From positions 1-64,000 of the forward strand of contig JACRBI010000009.1 in the NCBI GenBank assembly GCA_016234495.1: a stretch of 64,000 bases of DNA, read 5' to 3'. This document shows, piece by piece, positions 7,886 through 16,201 of the stretch (its first letter is position 1; the number at the start of each line of letters is the position of its first letter). The translations under genes and the position numbers were made by a program. The DNA is from Chloroflexota bacterium (GTDB lineage: Bacteria; Chloroflexota; Anaerolineae; Anaerolineales; Villigracilaceae). Below the pieces are notes generated by a model. The model made no database searches. It had not been told where the DNA came from and was given only the letters and a program-made list of their open reading frames with translations.

Positions 7886-8404
7886 TCATTGCGGAGATTG
7901 ATCTTTGCTCAAGTTGCGCGCTGCCAGGTTCCGTCCGCCGACCCATGCGCCGACCATTGTGGCAATACAGGAAACTAAAAAACTTAGCAGGACGGCGGTT
8001 TCAAACCTGCCCTGAGTGAGCACATCCAAAACCAGCACATGGAAAGCTGCGACACTGGCGCGGAATGAATCGGGGATGAAAATGCCAAACATGCCGCCGA
8101 GCACCGCTCCAAATAACATGCCTGTATATGCGCCCGTACTGACCCCGCCTGTGCGCCCGCCGACGCGTACTGTGAGCGCGCCGGTCAATAAACCAGTCAG
8201 GGCGCCGATTACAAGCCCGGCGACCGCTCCAAACTGAACGCCGCTCCAACTGGCGCTTAGGGCGCCTGTGGCTGCCCCGAGCGCCAGACCCGATCCGCCC
8301 CCGAGGCTTGCGCCGAAGATGCTGCTTTTTAGGTAAAGGTCTTTGTTTTCCAAGTGAATTTCTCTTTCTTCGATGTGTTGATGTGCCTGAAAATTATAGT
8401 TCAT
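7886..8404 (-). CDS. Gly-rich integral membrane protein
   Basis: The 172-residue protein has a short hydrophilic N-terminus (HQHIEEREIHLENKDLYLK) and then a long stretch of glycine- and alanine-rich helices with GxxxG spacing, typical of packed membrane segments, ending in a small basic tail. I know no functional family. The frame is open further upstream, but that part overlaps the preceding ACT gene, so a start at the Met near 8404, 17 bases after that gene's stop, is most sensible; no strong ribosome-binding site decides it. Confidence 0.6.
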   Translation of the reverse strand: MNYNFQAHQHIEEREIHLENKDLYLKSSIFGASLGGGSGLALGAATGALSASWSGVQFGAVAGLVIGALTGLLTGALTVRVGGRTGGVSTGAYTGMLFGAVLGGMFGIFIPDSFRASVAAFHVLVLDVLTQGRFETAVLLSFLVSCIATMVGAWVGGRNLAARNLSKDQSPQ

Positions 8405-8420
8405 TCCGTTTGCGGGTGCG

Positions 8421-8825
8421 TCATCCATGATCGGCACGTGCCAGACTTTGCAACGCGCGCATGGCGCGCGCTGAATCATTCACGGGCACGAAAATATGAT
8501 CATGATAAAAAGCAGCAACCACGTTGCAGCTGATGTTTGCCTCTGTCAGGGATTTGGAAACTGCCGCAGTCAAGCCAACAGCTTCGAGCGCGGAATGAAC
8601 CGTGAGTGTGATCCAGGCAAATGTCGTTGTGTAGGGGATGTTCATCGCATCGGCTTTTTCCTTTGGCAGGATCAGCGTCATCCCTTCTTTTTCGCGGAAG
8701 CAGAAAAGCGGATCAAGCGCCGCGGCATGTTCTTTAGAATCTGCAAGACAGTAAACATATTGACCCGCGTTAAGTTCAGGCTTCATGTCCATGATGAGTT
8801 TTTGCAGGTCAGTTTCGCCGGGCAT
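8421..8825 (-). CDS. ACT-domain protein
   Basis: The 134-residue protein matches the small stand-alone ACT-like proteins (COG3602 style). The first half is PELNAGQYVYCLAD and LDPLFCFREKEGMTLILP, and the second half is an ACT fold, TTFAWITLTVHSALEAVGL followed by NISCNVVAAFYHDHIFVP. Such proteins are thought to bind amino acids, but the ligand is unknown. It starts one base after the methyltransferase stop in a tight minus-strand operon. Confidence 0.75.
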   Translation of the reverse strand: MPGETDLQKLIMDMKPELNAGQYVYCLADSKEHAAALDPLFCFREKEGMTLILPKEKADAMNIPYTTTFAWITLTVHSALEAVGLTAAVSKSLTEANISCNVVAAFYHDHIFVPVNDSARAMRALQSLARADHG

Positions 8826-8826
8826 T

Positions 8827-9807
8827 TTACTTTCGCTTTACATTCAAAATGGCGATCTTGGTCGAGTGGTTGAACGGGCTGGGGTCTGTGATCGGTTTGC
8901 CGACAGGGTTGTAGCCAGTGAAATCTTGCGGCACAGGCATAAGCTTGCTGATATTCAGGTAGCCATCTTTGCAGAGGGCTTCAAGCGTTTGCAAATATTC
9001 GGTCCCGCTGACAAATACTGCGTTGTTGATGGCGATCAGCCAGCCGCCGTCATTGATCAGCGGACGGACTTTGTTGATGAGCCGCGCGCTTTCCTTCTCC
9101 TGATCGACCCTGCCTTTGGCGGTAGTTGAAAAAAAAGGTGGATCGATGATGACGCAGTCGAAGGATTTTTTATCGCGCTTCAAGTTGCCGACCTGCTCAA
9201 AGAAATCACGCGAAATGAAATCACCTTTTTGAATGGGAAATCCGTTAAGCGAGCAGGATGTTTTGGCGAGGTTTAGAAATTCGCGATTTAAATCGATTTG
9301 CACTACGCGGCTGGCTCCGCCTTTCAGCGCGGCGACGCCAAAACTGCCGGTGTAGGCAAATGTGTTTAAGACAGATTTATTTTTCAGGTTGTCGATGATC
9401 CAATTCCGCAGGCTGCGCGTGTCGAGGTAAAGGCTGGCGTCGCGGTTCATGGTCAGGTCAATGGCATACCAGACGCCATGTTCCTTTATTTTGCGGTCAG
9501 GCGCTGTGCCGAATAAAAGCATTCCGCATTTTTCCTCCTGTGACTTGCCATTGCGGGTCTTGACTATCCCAGCGTGCAGCCAGCTCATGGAGTTGTTCAG
9601 GAAACTCATGGACTCCTGAACAAGCGCGACGCCTTGTTCGGGGTTGTCGGCGTAATTGTGGATGAGGGCAGTCGAGGCGTAGATGTCAATTACGAGATCG
9701 GGGCAGCCTTCGGTGAATCCGTTGAACAGACGGAATGCTGATTCATGTTCGGGGTCGATCAACGAGGCGCGCGAAGCGAGGGCTTTTTCCAGCAGGGGAG
9801 TGATCAT
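8827..9807 (-). CDS. Class I SAM-dependent methyltransferase, RlmI-like
   Basis: The 326-residue protein resembles the rRNA large-subunit methyltransferases of the RlmI/COG1092 group. It has the N-terminal substrate region, the SAM motif VLNTFAYTGSFGVAALKGG, the acidic loop VVQIDLNREFL and the catalytic loop VIIDPPFFS. The likely reaction is base methylation of 23S rRNA, although the position is inferred only from family resemblance. It lacks the N-terminal PUA domain of E. coli RlmI. It overlaps the previous gene by four bases (ATGA), indicating translational coupling. Confidence 0.75.
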   Translation of the reverse strand: MITPLLEKALASRASLIDPEHESAFRLFNGFTEGCPDLVIDIYASTALIHNYADNPEQGVALVQESMSFLNNSMSWLHAGIVKTRNGKSQEEKCGMLLFGTAPDRKIKEHGVWYAIDLTMNRDASLYLDTRSLRNWIIDNLKNKSVLNTFAYTGSFGVAALKGGASRVVQIDLNREFLNLAKTSCSLNGFPIQKGDFISRDFFEQVGNLKRDKKSFDCVIIDPPFFSTTAKGRVDQEKESARLINKVRPLINDGGWLIAINNAVFVSGTEYLQTLEALCKDGYLNISKLMPVPQDFTGYNPVGKPITDPSPFNHSTKIAILNVKRK

Positions 9808-10031
9808 TTTTTTTTCTGAATCTTTTGAATGTTCTTTGGATTAAAAACTGAAATCTGTTTGATGCCCAGCAGGGTCTGGGCATCTTCATCCAGCCGCACC
9901 CAGTAAAAATTGCGATGTTCGGAATACGGATCAATGCGGATGACAATGCCTTCGTGCCAGCCTTCGTTCAACCCAAATTTTGAGCCCAGGAAAACTTTTA
10001 CGCGATCCCCAATGCAAATTGGATCGGTCAT
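9804..10031 (-). CDS. 75-residue SH3-like small protein
   Basis: The protein starts MTDPICIGDRVKVFLGSKFG and continues GWHEGIVIRIDPYSEHRNFYWVRLD, a pattern of short beta strands with a GDRV...G.V motif like SH3/KOW barrels, and ends in a lysine-rich tail. I do not recognise a named family. AGGA lies nine bases before the ATG. It lies between a PPOX-fold protein and the RlmI-like methyltransferase, and overlaps the latter by four bases. A role with RNA or the ribosome is only a guess from context. Confidence 0.6.
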   Translation of the reverse strand: MTDPICIGDRVKVFLGSKFGLNEGWHEGIVIRIDPYSEHRNFYWVRLDEDAQTLLGIKQISVFNPKNIQKIQKKK

Positions 10032-10039
10032 TGTTCCTG

Positions 10040-10459
10040 TTACCAGCCGCGCAACGAAGTCGGTTTGACACGGATCGCAACGGAATACTCGCTGCTGAAT
10101 TGCGCGGGCGTCGTTTTTAGCGCAGCGATCCCGTTGCGGTATTTTCTCAAATAAGCAGGCACCTTGTTCGCAGGAGGTGAATTCGAGTCAAGTTCTGCCT
10201 TGCCGATATAGACGATCACATCTCCGTCGCCGCTCTCGTCCGTGTTGAAATGAAGCGAAACACTGGAGTTTTGCCGGATGTGAGTCACCTTGTGCGCTTT
10301 GGGCTGGCTGAAGATTAGGAATGAGTCTTTATCCCAAATGAACCAGACCGGTCTCGGCTGCGGGGTCTGGTCAGAATCGACGGTTGTCAGCCAGATGATG
10401 TATTCGCTTTTTGCGAGCCGTTTCGCCTTGCGCTCAAGCGCTGCTTTGGAGTTGTTCAT
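10040..10459 (-). CDS. PPOX-fold (pyridoxamine 5'-phosphate oxidase family) protein
   Basis: This 139-residue split-barrel protein has the strands YIIWLTTVDSDQTPQPRPVW, WDKDSFLIFSQPKAHKVTHI and SVSLHFNTDESGDGDVIVY, matching the short actinobacterial-type group (Rv3369-like) of flavin- or F420-binding reductases. The cofactor cannot be settled from sequence alone. GGAGGA precedes the ATG, and it starts 13 bases behind the membrane-protein gene, so it belongs to the same operon. Confidence 0.75.
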   Translation of the reverse strand: MNNSKAALERKAKRLAKSEYIIWLTTVDSDQTPQPRPVWFIWDKDSFLIFSQPKAHKVTHIRQNSSVSLHFNTDESGDGDVIVYIGKAELDSNSPPANKVPAYLRKYRNGIAALKTTPAQFSSEYSVAIRVKPTSLRGW

Positions 10460-10471
10460 GATCTCCTCCGT

Positions 10472-11116
10472 TCAGGTTGATGATATTTTTTGCCTAATGG
10501 TTTCATAGCCAAGGGATGTGTAATATCCGAACCAGGTCAGGATGCCGATGAATTTTGAGCCGTCTTCCAGCAGGTTTTCGCCGGGAATATCGTCGAGAAA
10601 AGTGTCCACAGAAAGGGAGAAGCCAAAGAACATCAAGCTGGAGAGCAGGATGAAGTACTGGCTTGGCAGGATGAATTTTCTGTGCCTGAAATAGATCAAT
10701 ATGGCAATGGCGCTGTAGAGTGCCAAGACCAATTCTTCCGGGATGTGCAGGTCGTATTGAAAAAAGCCTTCATGCAGTTGGAGCAGATCATCCAGTAAAA
10801 GCAGGGCGGAAAAAATTCCCGAATAGATTAAGAAGGATGCTGCCGAAGGGGCTTTGCTTTTTCCGATCAGCCCGGCAAAGATGCTGACTGCCGCGCTCGC
10901 GCCCCAAAAGATGACGCCCAGGTTTGAGATCAGCCCAATGTAGAACGGCTGTCCGGCCACGCTGTTTGGATCCTGTGTCAGGTCGCTGGTATCTATATCG
11001 AACCTGAGTTTGAGGAATAAAACCAAGAGCATGATCAAGCCGGCCGGTATTTGCAGGAAGATCAATACATTTCGCAGCGAATGGAACTGTCGGGATATTT
11101 CTGATTTAATGTTCAT
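10472..11116 (-). CDS. Hypothetical integral membrane protein
   Basis: The 214-residue protein has about six hydrophobic segments (LIFLQIPAGLIMLLVLFL, LISNLGVIFWGASAAVSIF, SFLIYSGIFSALLLL, LVLALYSAIAILIYF, YFILLSSLMFFGFSL and a last one near ILTWFGYY). The acidic patch DDLLQLHEGFFQYD lies between helices. I do not recognise the family. I took the ATG at 11116; the frame continues to a TTG 14 codons upstream, but that region lies in a terminator hairpin. Downstream genes follow closely. Confidence 0.6.
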   Translation of the reverse strand: MNIKSEISRQFHSLRNVLIFLQIPAGLIMLLVLFLKLRFDIDTSDLTQDPNSVAGQPFYIGLISNLGVIFWGASAAVSIFAGLIGKSKAPSAASFLIYSGIFSALLLLDDLLQLHEGFFQYDLHIPEELVLALYSAIAILIYFRHRKFILPSQYFILLSSLMFFGFSLSVDTFLDDIPGENLLEDGSKFIGILTWFGYYTSLGYETIRQKISST

Positions 11117-11142
11117 ATTTTGGTCAACACCAGAGAATAAAA

Positions 11143-11182
11143 ACAAGGAGACAGCCAATTGGAAAAATGACCATCTCCTTGT
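11143..11182 (-). terminator. Terminator after the zinc-ribbon/LysM gene
   Basis: On the minus strand ACAAGGAGA (11182-11174) pairs with TCTCCTTGT (11151-11143), followed by TTTTATT. It lies directly behind the gene ending at 11205 and ahead of the next gene. Confidence 0.7.
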
Positions 11183-11204
11183 TCGCTAAATTTTCCAGGT
11201 TTTC

Positions 11205-12380
11205 TTACGGAACCGGCGTGCCTGCCACGGCAACACCGACCCAGGTAAAGACGCGCTTCTCGCTGACCGCGCCGGAAGCGACCCAGATCGGTTGTCCCTG
11301 CTCGTCGGTGCCAGATTGGCGAACCGGGGTGACCCACCAGCGCAGGACATGGGCGACATTGTCATTCGGGCGGAAGGAGGTCGGCACGATGAATTTGGTG
11401 TCTGTCACATAATCTGTCAGGCGGTGAGTTTGGTTGGCGGTCACATCTTCCACTGTGACTTGATATGCCTCACCGTCGCGCAGCGTGCCGACAGATGCCC
11501 ATTGCAGGGTCACGATGTCATTTGCCAGGGTGAAGGCTGCTCCGTCCGCAGGCAGAAGCAGGTTCGAGGCGGGGTACGGAGGCGGAATCGTCGCTGTGGG
11601 GGTGGGCTTGTTGGGGTCAGCCGCCCGCATACAAAGCGGAATCAGCAAATTCGATCCGACAAAGACGTTGTCAGTAGTCAAGCCGTTGAATTCCTTGATG
11701 GCCGCCATAGGCACGGCATAATTCAGCGAAATGCTGGAAAGGGTATCGCCATCCTGAACGGTGATCGGAACAGTCTCGCAGGCCTGCTTGGTCGCGTCTA
11801 CGGGCAGGGAGGTGCTGGTTGCCGCAGGCGGTATGGTGGCTGTGGGGTATGGAATCTTGAGCACCTGTCCTACGCTGATCGGGCAGGTGGAAGGCAGGTT
11901 ATTTTCGATGATGATGCTCTGAACGGAAATGCCAAAATTAAACGCGATTTGGGAACAACTGCCGTCGCTGGCCGAGACTGTGTAATTTTCAGGCGGGATG
12001 GGTGTGGGGGTCGGCACATCAGTCGGCGGGAGCGTGGCTGTGGGGGGCAGGCTTGCTGTCGCCGTTACGGTAGGCGTCGGCGATTCGGCCGGGGTAAGCG
12101 GAGTTCCGCCGCCTGCGCCGGTGCGCAACACGAAGAACATAATGACTGCGGCCACGATGATCACGACAGCGAGCACTCCAATTGCGGCTGGCAGGCTGAG
12201 GGTGATCTCTGGCATACGGCTGGCCTGCACCGATTTTTGTGTCTGTTTCACTGCTTTCGGGCCGGGCTGCGCATTGAATTCAGTGCCGCACACCAGGCAG
12301 CGCGCAGCGTTTTCGCTCAAGCGCGTGCCGCAAGTGGGGCAAACTTTTGTTTTACTACTTGAAGTGGGTTCCTGGTTCAT
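11205..12380 (-). CDS. Zinc-ribbon, single-pass, LysM-domain membrane protein
   Basis: The 391-residue protein has a cytoplasmic zinc ribbon (CPTCGTRL and CLVCGTEF, residues about 13-35), one membrane segment (LPAAIGVLAVVIIVAAVIMFFVL), a Thr/Pro-rich wall-spanning linker, and two LysM repeats (YTVSASDGSCSQIAFNFG; ITVQDGDTLSSISLNYAVP). A C-terminal beta domain of Ig type follows. LysM domains usually bind peptidoglycan or related glycans. The start is the ATG at 12380; TATAAT lies ten bases upstream with no ribosome-binding site, suggesting a leaderless message. The architecture joins an intracellular metal-binding head to an external glycan binder. Confidence 0.8.
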   Translation of the reverse strand: MNQEPTSSSKTKVCPTCGTRLSENAARCLVCGTEFNAQPGPKAVKQTQKSVQASRMPEITLSLPAAIGVLAVVIIVAAVIMFFVLRTGAGGGTPLTPAESPTPTVTATASLPPTATLPPTDVPTPTPIPPENYTVSASDGSCSQIAFNFGISVQSIIIENNLPSTCPISVGQVLKIPYPTATIPPAATSTSLPVDATKQACETVPITVQDGDTLSSISLNYAVPMAAIKEFNGLTTDNVFVGSNLLIPLCMRAADPNKPTPTATIPPPYPASNLLLPADGAAFTLANDIVTLQWASVGTLRDGEAYQVTVEDVTANQTHRLTDYVTDTKFIVPTSFRPNDNVAHVLRWWVTPVRQSGTDEQGQPIWVASGAVSEKRVFTWVGVAVAGTPVP

Positions 12381-12416
12381 ACGAGAAAAAATTATACCAT
12401 TGAACAAAAATAGGAT

Positions 12417-14036
12417 TTACAACGTCATCGCGCAGCCATCGGCGCGGGAATCGGAGCCGGCGATGAGAACCCCGCTTCTTTCGCGGACGATGACCTGACC
12501 CCGTCCGAAGAGAGCACGTTCCCAGCCTGAGATTTTCCGGGTCGGGTGCCCGAGGCGGGTCAGCGCGGCGACGGTTTTTTCAGGGATGCCTTCTTCGAGG
12601 CTGGCAAAGCCGCCATCTTCGGCTGGCTCGATGCAGAAGCGCGGCATGTCCAGCGCGGTTTGCGGATCCATGCCATCGTCGATCAACGCACAGGCCACTT
12701 GCATGTGTCCCTGCGGCTGCATGAATCCGCCCATCACGCCGAAGGAGGCGTATAAACTTCCGTCCTCTTCGCGGGTTGCCATGGCTGGAATGATGGTGTG
12801 ATATGGCCGCTTATTTGGTTGCAACGAGTTGGGATGATTCGCTTCGAGGTTGAAGTTATGTCCGCGGTTTTGCAGGGTGAATCCCCAGCCTTTGGGGACG
12901 ATGCCTGTCCCGAACCCCATGTAATTGCTGATGATGAAGGAACAGGCATTGCCAGCTTGATCCACGACTGAGAAATACACTGTGCCGTGAGATTGAATCG
13001 GCGTGCCGTGGGCTTGATCCAATGTGGCTTTTTTCAAGTTGACGAGTTTTCTGCGCTCATCGGCATAGGCTTTTGAAAGCAGTTCGTCCAACGGGATGGA
13101 GGTGAAGGCCGGGTCGGAAACGTACCAGCGCGCATCTGCAAAGGCAAGGCGCATTGCTTCGATTTGCAAGTGCAGGCGTCGGGTGGAGAGAGGCGCATCC
13201 TGGGATGGGTCAAAACCTTCGAGCAGGTTCAATGCCAAAAGCGCAGCGAGTCCCTGCCCATTGGGTGGACATTCCCAAATCCGATAGCCGCGATAATTGA
13301 CCGAGATGGGTGCGTCCCACGTGGAGTGGTGCGCGGCGAGGTCGGCTGAGCTGAGGCATCCGCCCGCCTGTTGGATGACCTGCGCTATAGACTCGGCGAT
13401 CTCGCCTTCGTAATATGCGCGTTTGCCTTCCTCGGCAATTTTGCGAAAGGTGCGGGCAAGCCCTTTGTTGCTGAAAATTTCTCCAGCCTGCGGAGCGCGG
13501 CCTTCAATGGTTAACTCATGCCCGTTTAAAGCAGATGCAAGCTGACGCCCCGCGCCACGTTCCCAAAAATGGGCGGTGATCGGCGCAACGGGGAAACCGT
13601 CTTCGGCAAGTTTGATAGCGGGCGCGAGGATTTGAGTCATCGGGAGCGTGCCGTGCTTTTCGATGAGGTCGAACCAGCCCGCGCACGCGCCGGGCACGGT
13701 GATGGTGTATGGGTGAAAGGGCGGAAGTTCCTTGATGTTTTCTTTTTGCAGGCGTTCGAGCGAAAGCAAGGCAGGCGCGCGGCCAGAGCCGTTCAACGCG
13801 CTGACTTGTTTTGTGTGCGCGTCAAAATACAGCGCGAACATGTCGCCGCCGATGCCGGTGGATGTGGGTTCGGTCACATTGAGCGCGGCGGCTGTCGCAA
13901 CTGCCGCGTCTGCCGCGTTGCCGCCTGCCGCGAGAATTGAAAGTCCCGCTGCGGTGGCTAATGGCTGGGATGTTGCGACTGTTCCATTGCGCCCCATGAC
14001 GGGTGAACGGCGCGAGGAGAATTGGGGATTTGTCAT
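12417..14036 (-). CDS. ggt: Gamma-glutamyltransferase
   Basis: This N-terminal-nucleophile hydrolase cleaves and transfers the gamma-glutamyl group of glutathione and related peptides. The 539-residue precursor has the large-subunit sequence AAGLSILAAGGNAADAAVATAAAL and the predicted self-cleavage/catalytic threonine in SHGTVYFSVVD, followed by the substrate loop of the small subunit, SNYMGFGTG. No clear signal peptide is visible, so a cytoplasmic location is possible. The ATG at 14036 was chosen because earlier codons come from the REP element at 14046. The gene ends 37 bases before the LysM gene. Confidence 0.92.
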   Translation of the reverse strand: MTNPQFSSRRSPVMGRNGTVATSQPLATAAGLSILAAGGNAADAAVATAAALNVTEPTSTGIGGDMFALYFDAHTKQVSALNGSGRAPALLSLERLQKENIKELPPFHPYTITVPGACAGWFDLIEKHGTLPMTQILAPAIKLAEDGFPVAPITAHFWERGAGRQLASALNGHELTIEGRAPQAGEIFSNKGLARTFRKIAEEGKRAYYEGEIAESIAQVIQQAGGCLSSADLAAHHSTWDAPISVNYRGYRIWECPPNGQGLAALLALNLLEGFDPSQDAPLSTRRLHLQIEAMRLAFADARWYVSDPAFTSIPLDELLSKAYADERRKLVNLKKATLDQAHGTPIQSHGTVYFSVVDQAGNACSFIISNYMGFGTGIVPKGWGFTLQNRGHNFNLEANHPNSLQPNKRPYHTIIPAMATREEDGSLYASFGVMGGFMQPQGHMQVACALIDDGMDPQTALDMPRFCIEPAEDGGFASLEEGIPEKTVAALTRLGHPTRKISGWERALFGRGQVIVRERSGVLIAGSDSRADGCAMTL

Positions 14037-14045
14037 TTTTGGTTC

Positions 14046-14112
14046 GTAGGTCACGTCTGTGACGTGACTATTTTAAGGATGATGCAATCATCACGCTGGA
14101 AGCGTGACCTAC
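14046..14112. repeat. REP pair left of the RAYT gene
   Basis: Two GTAG-headed hairpins lie in inverted orientation. GTAGGTCACGTCTGTGACGT and on (14046-14068) is GTAG plus a GTCACG/CGTGAC stem. The second, read on the minus strand from 14112, is GTAG plus GTCACGC/GCGTGA. The tetranucleotide GTAG at the foot of a short hairpin is the hallmark of REP sequences handled by REP-associated tyrosine transposases. Confidence 0.85.
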
Positions 14113-14136
14113 AGGCAGAGCATGTATAATTTGCGC

Positions 14137-14649
14137 ATGAACTTTCGCCGTTATTATATCCCCGGGTCGGCGGTATTTATTACGCAAGTGGTTGAAGGTC
14201 GTGAACCTGTTTTTCACAAATCAGAGAACGTGATCTTGTTGCGCGAAACCCTGCACAATGTAAAGGAACTCCATCCATTTTCCATGTTGGGATATGTCTT
14301 TTTGCCTGAACATCTCCATGTGTTAATTCAACCAACGGGTGAGGAAAATTTTAGCGATATTATGCATTCCCTAAAAATGAACTTTACAAGAGAATTCAAG
14401 AAGAAACTCGGGCTTGAACAATCCCAGTCCATGAAATTCTGGCAGAAGCGATTTTGGGATCATGTCATTCGGGATGACAAAGACCTTGAGAATCACCTGC
14501 ATTACATGCACTATAACCCTGTAAAACATGGATATACAAAAGACCCGCGTGACTGGCAGGATAGCAGTTATATGGAATGGGAAAAGCGGGGATTGTATCC
14601 GCCTGCTTTTGGCTGGGATGAGCCGAAAAATATTGAGTGGGGTGAGTAG
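14137..14649 (+). CDS. REP-associated tyrosine transposase (RAYT, Y1/HUH family)
   Basis: The 170-residue protein is a single-strand-specific transposase of the IS200-like Y1 family. The metal-binding HUH motif is HLH (H59-L60-H61 in PEHLHVLI), the catalytic tyrosine is in HYMHYNPVKHG (Y123, less likely Y126), and the domain opens with RRYYIPGSAVFITQVV. It would nick and join DNA through a phosphotyrosine link at REP hairpins. ATG 14137 follows TATAAT by six bases, so the message is probably leaderless. REP pairs lie on both sides (14046-14112 and 14653-14717), exactly the arrangement expected for a REP-RAYT unit. Confidence 0.93.
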   Translation: MNFRRYYIPGSAVFITQVVEGREPVFHKSENVILLRETLHNVKELHPFSMLGYVFLPEHLHVLIQPTGEENFSDIMHSLKMNFTREFKKKLGLEQSQSMKFWQKRFWDHVIRDDKDLENHLHYMHYNPVKHGYTKDPRDWQDSSYMEWEKRGLYPPAFGWDEPKNIEWGE

Positions 14650-14652
14650 TGA

Positions 14653-14717
14653 GTAGGTCACGTCTGTGACGTGACGGTTTCAAAGATAAAAAAAGTCACG
14701 TCTTAGACGTGACCTAC
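14653..14717. repeat. REP pair right of the RAYT gene
   Basis: GTAGGTCACGTCTGTGACGT (14653-14675) is identical to the left outer hairpin. The partner on the minus strand (14717-14695) is GTAG plus GTCACGTCTAAGACGTGAC-like stem. The pair starts three bases after the RAYT stop and ends seven bases before the CorC-family stop. Confidence 0.85.
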
Positions 14718-14723
14718 AAGGTG

Positions 14724-16016
14724 TCATTTGGTTTGCGCTTTCGGCAGGGTCGTCACCAGCACCTTGTCTACGCGGCGGCCATCCATGTCCATTACTTCGA
14801 AACGAAAACTATTCCACTCAAAGTTGTCGGCGGGCATTGGCACGCGCCCAAGCAGGGTCATGATGAAACCGCTGAGGGTTTCATATTCATCCTCATGCGG
14901 GAGCGAATTGAAGTTGAACAGGTCTTTGAACTCGTCCACTTCCAACATGCCATCGAGCAGCCACGATCCGTCCTGACGTTGGGTGGCTTGCGGCTCTTCG
15001 AATTCCATCGCCCCGACGATTTCTTCGAGGATGTCGTTGATGGTCAGCAGGCCTTGCAGGCCGCCGAACTCGTCCACCACCAAAAGTAATTCGGTGTTTT
15101 TCTCCTTGAAGATCTCCAGCGCACGCGAAGCGAACATGGTCTCAGGAATGAAGTACGCGGGTTTGATCAGAGTCTTAAGGTCAATATCCTTGCCGGACAA
15201 ACTTTCAACCAGAAGGTCGCGCGATTTGACAATGCCCAAAATCGTTTCGAGTGAATCCTGTCTGACAGGAAACCGCGAATACGGACACTCAGCAATTTTT
15301 TCGCGAATCTCCTCAATTGAGTCGGCAATGTCCAGCCAGACCACATCGGTGCGCGGAGTCATGAGCGAGTAAACGCGTGAATCACCGAGGCTGAAAATTC
15401 CCTCCACCATGTCTTGTTCAGCTTCTTCAAAAACGCCTGCCTGCTTGCCCTGATCGATCAGAATTTGAAGTTCCTCTTCTGTAATGGGTGGCCCAGCGGA
15501 AGCATTGACACCCATCAAGCGTAGAACTAAATTTGTTGACGCACTCATAAGTTTTATGAATGGGGAGAACACCTTTGAAAGAAAGAGCATGGGGCCCGCC
15601 ACGATCTGGGCTATTTTTTCAGGGCTATTAAGTCCCAGCCTTTTTGGTACAAGTTCACCCAGCCAAATTGTCAGAATGGTGATGGATATGACTACAGTAC
15701 CCAATGCAATTGAAGTACTGTAGTCTCCTATGTAAGGGACAGTTTGTAATGCGGCGGCCAATGACTCTGCAATTGTGGCGCCGCCGACCGCACCAGCCAA
15801 AACCCCGATCAATGTGATACCGATTTGGACTGTAGAGAGGAAAATATTTGGATCTTCGATTAACTTGATTGCCAAAGCCGATGAATTATTCCCCTCGCTT
15901 GCCTGCTGTTGCAAGCGTGCTTTGCGTGAAGCAACCAGCGCGGCCTCTGACATGGCAAGAATGGCGTTCACCAAAATCAGAATAAAAATTATTATTATTT
16001 CGTTAGTAACGCTCAT
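14724..16016 (-). CDS. HlyC/CorC (CNNM-CBS) family membrane protein
   Basis: The 430-residue protein has an N-terminal four-helix CNNM membrane domain (about 1-190), a CBS pair (SRVYSLMTPRTDVVWLD through VDEFGGLQGLLTINDILEEIVG, about 205-340) and a C-terminal CorC/HlyC domain (DGSWLLDGMLEVDEFKDLF). The family exports or regulates magnesium and cobalt; in CNNM proteins the CBS domains bind ATP-Mg. AAAAGG precedes the ATG. It is the first gene after a 185-base spacer in which I see nothing beyond AT-rich sequence. Confidence 0.88.
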   Translation of the reverse strand: MSVTNEIIIIFILILVNAILAMSEAALVASRKARLQQQASEGNNSSALAIKLIEDPNIFLSTVQIGITLIGVLAGAVGGATIAESLAAALQTVPYIGDYSTSIALGTVVISITILTIWLGELVPKRLGLNSPEKIAQIVAGPMLFLSKVFSPFIKLMSASTNLVLRLMGVNASAGPPITEEELQILIDQGKQAGVFEEAEQDMVEGIFSLGDSRVYSLMTPRTDVVWLDIADSIEEIREKIAECPYSRFPVRQDSLETILGIVKSRDLLVESLSGKDIDLKTLIKPAYFIPETMFASRALEIFKEKNTELLLVVDEFGGLQGLLTINDILEEIVGAMEFEEPQATQRQDGSWLLDGMLEVDEFKDLFNFNSLPHEDEYETLSGFIMTLLGRVPMPADNFEWNSFRFEVMDMDGRRVDKVLVTTLPKAQTK

Positions 16017-16201
16017 GTTTTCCTTTTAGTTCAAAATTTACTCTGCGAAATTAAAGTTGTTATTCCGCGAAAAATGGATTCGCGGCAGGGTTGGGTATCA
16101 TCAATTTGGATGAACGAATAATATGGGGGGAACACAAAGAAACTTGGATCAGGTTCTATGGGGATTTCAGACATGATGTTTGTAGGTGACTTCTCTTTTT
16201 C

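Noticed and set aside
11292-12362. 356-codon plus-strand frame opposite the LysM gene
   Set aside because: The LysM, zinc-ribbon and membrane motifs on the other strand are decisive; the Gly/Arg-rich frame is the complement of the Thr/Pro linkers.
14046-14717. Insertion sequence with terminal repeats
   Set aside because: The hairpins and the HLH/Tyr protein fit REP-RAYT; there is no DDE transposase and no target duplication.
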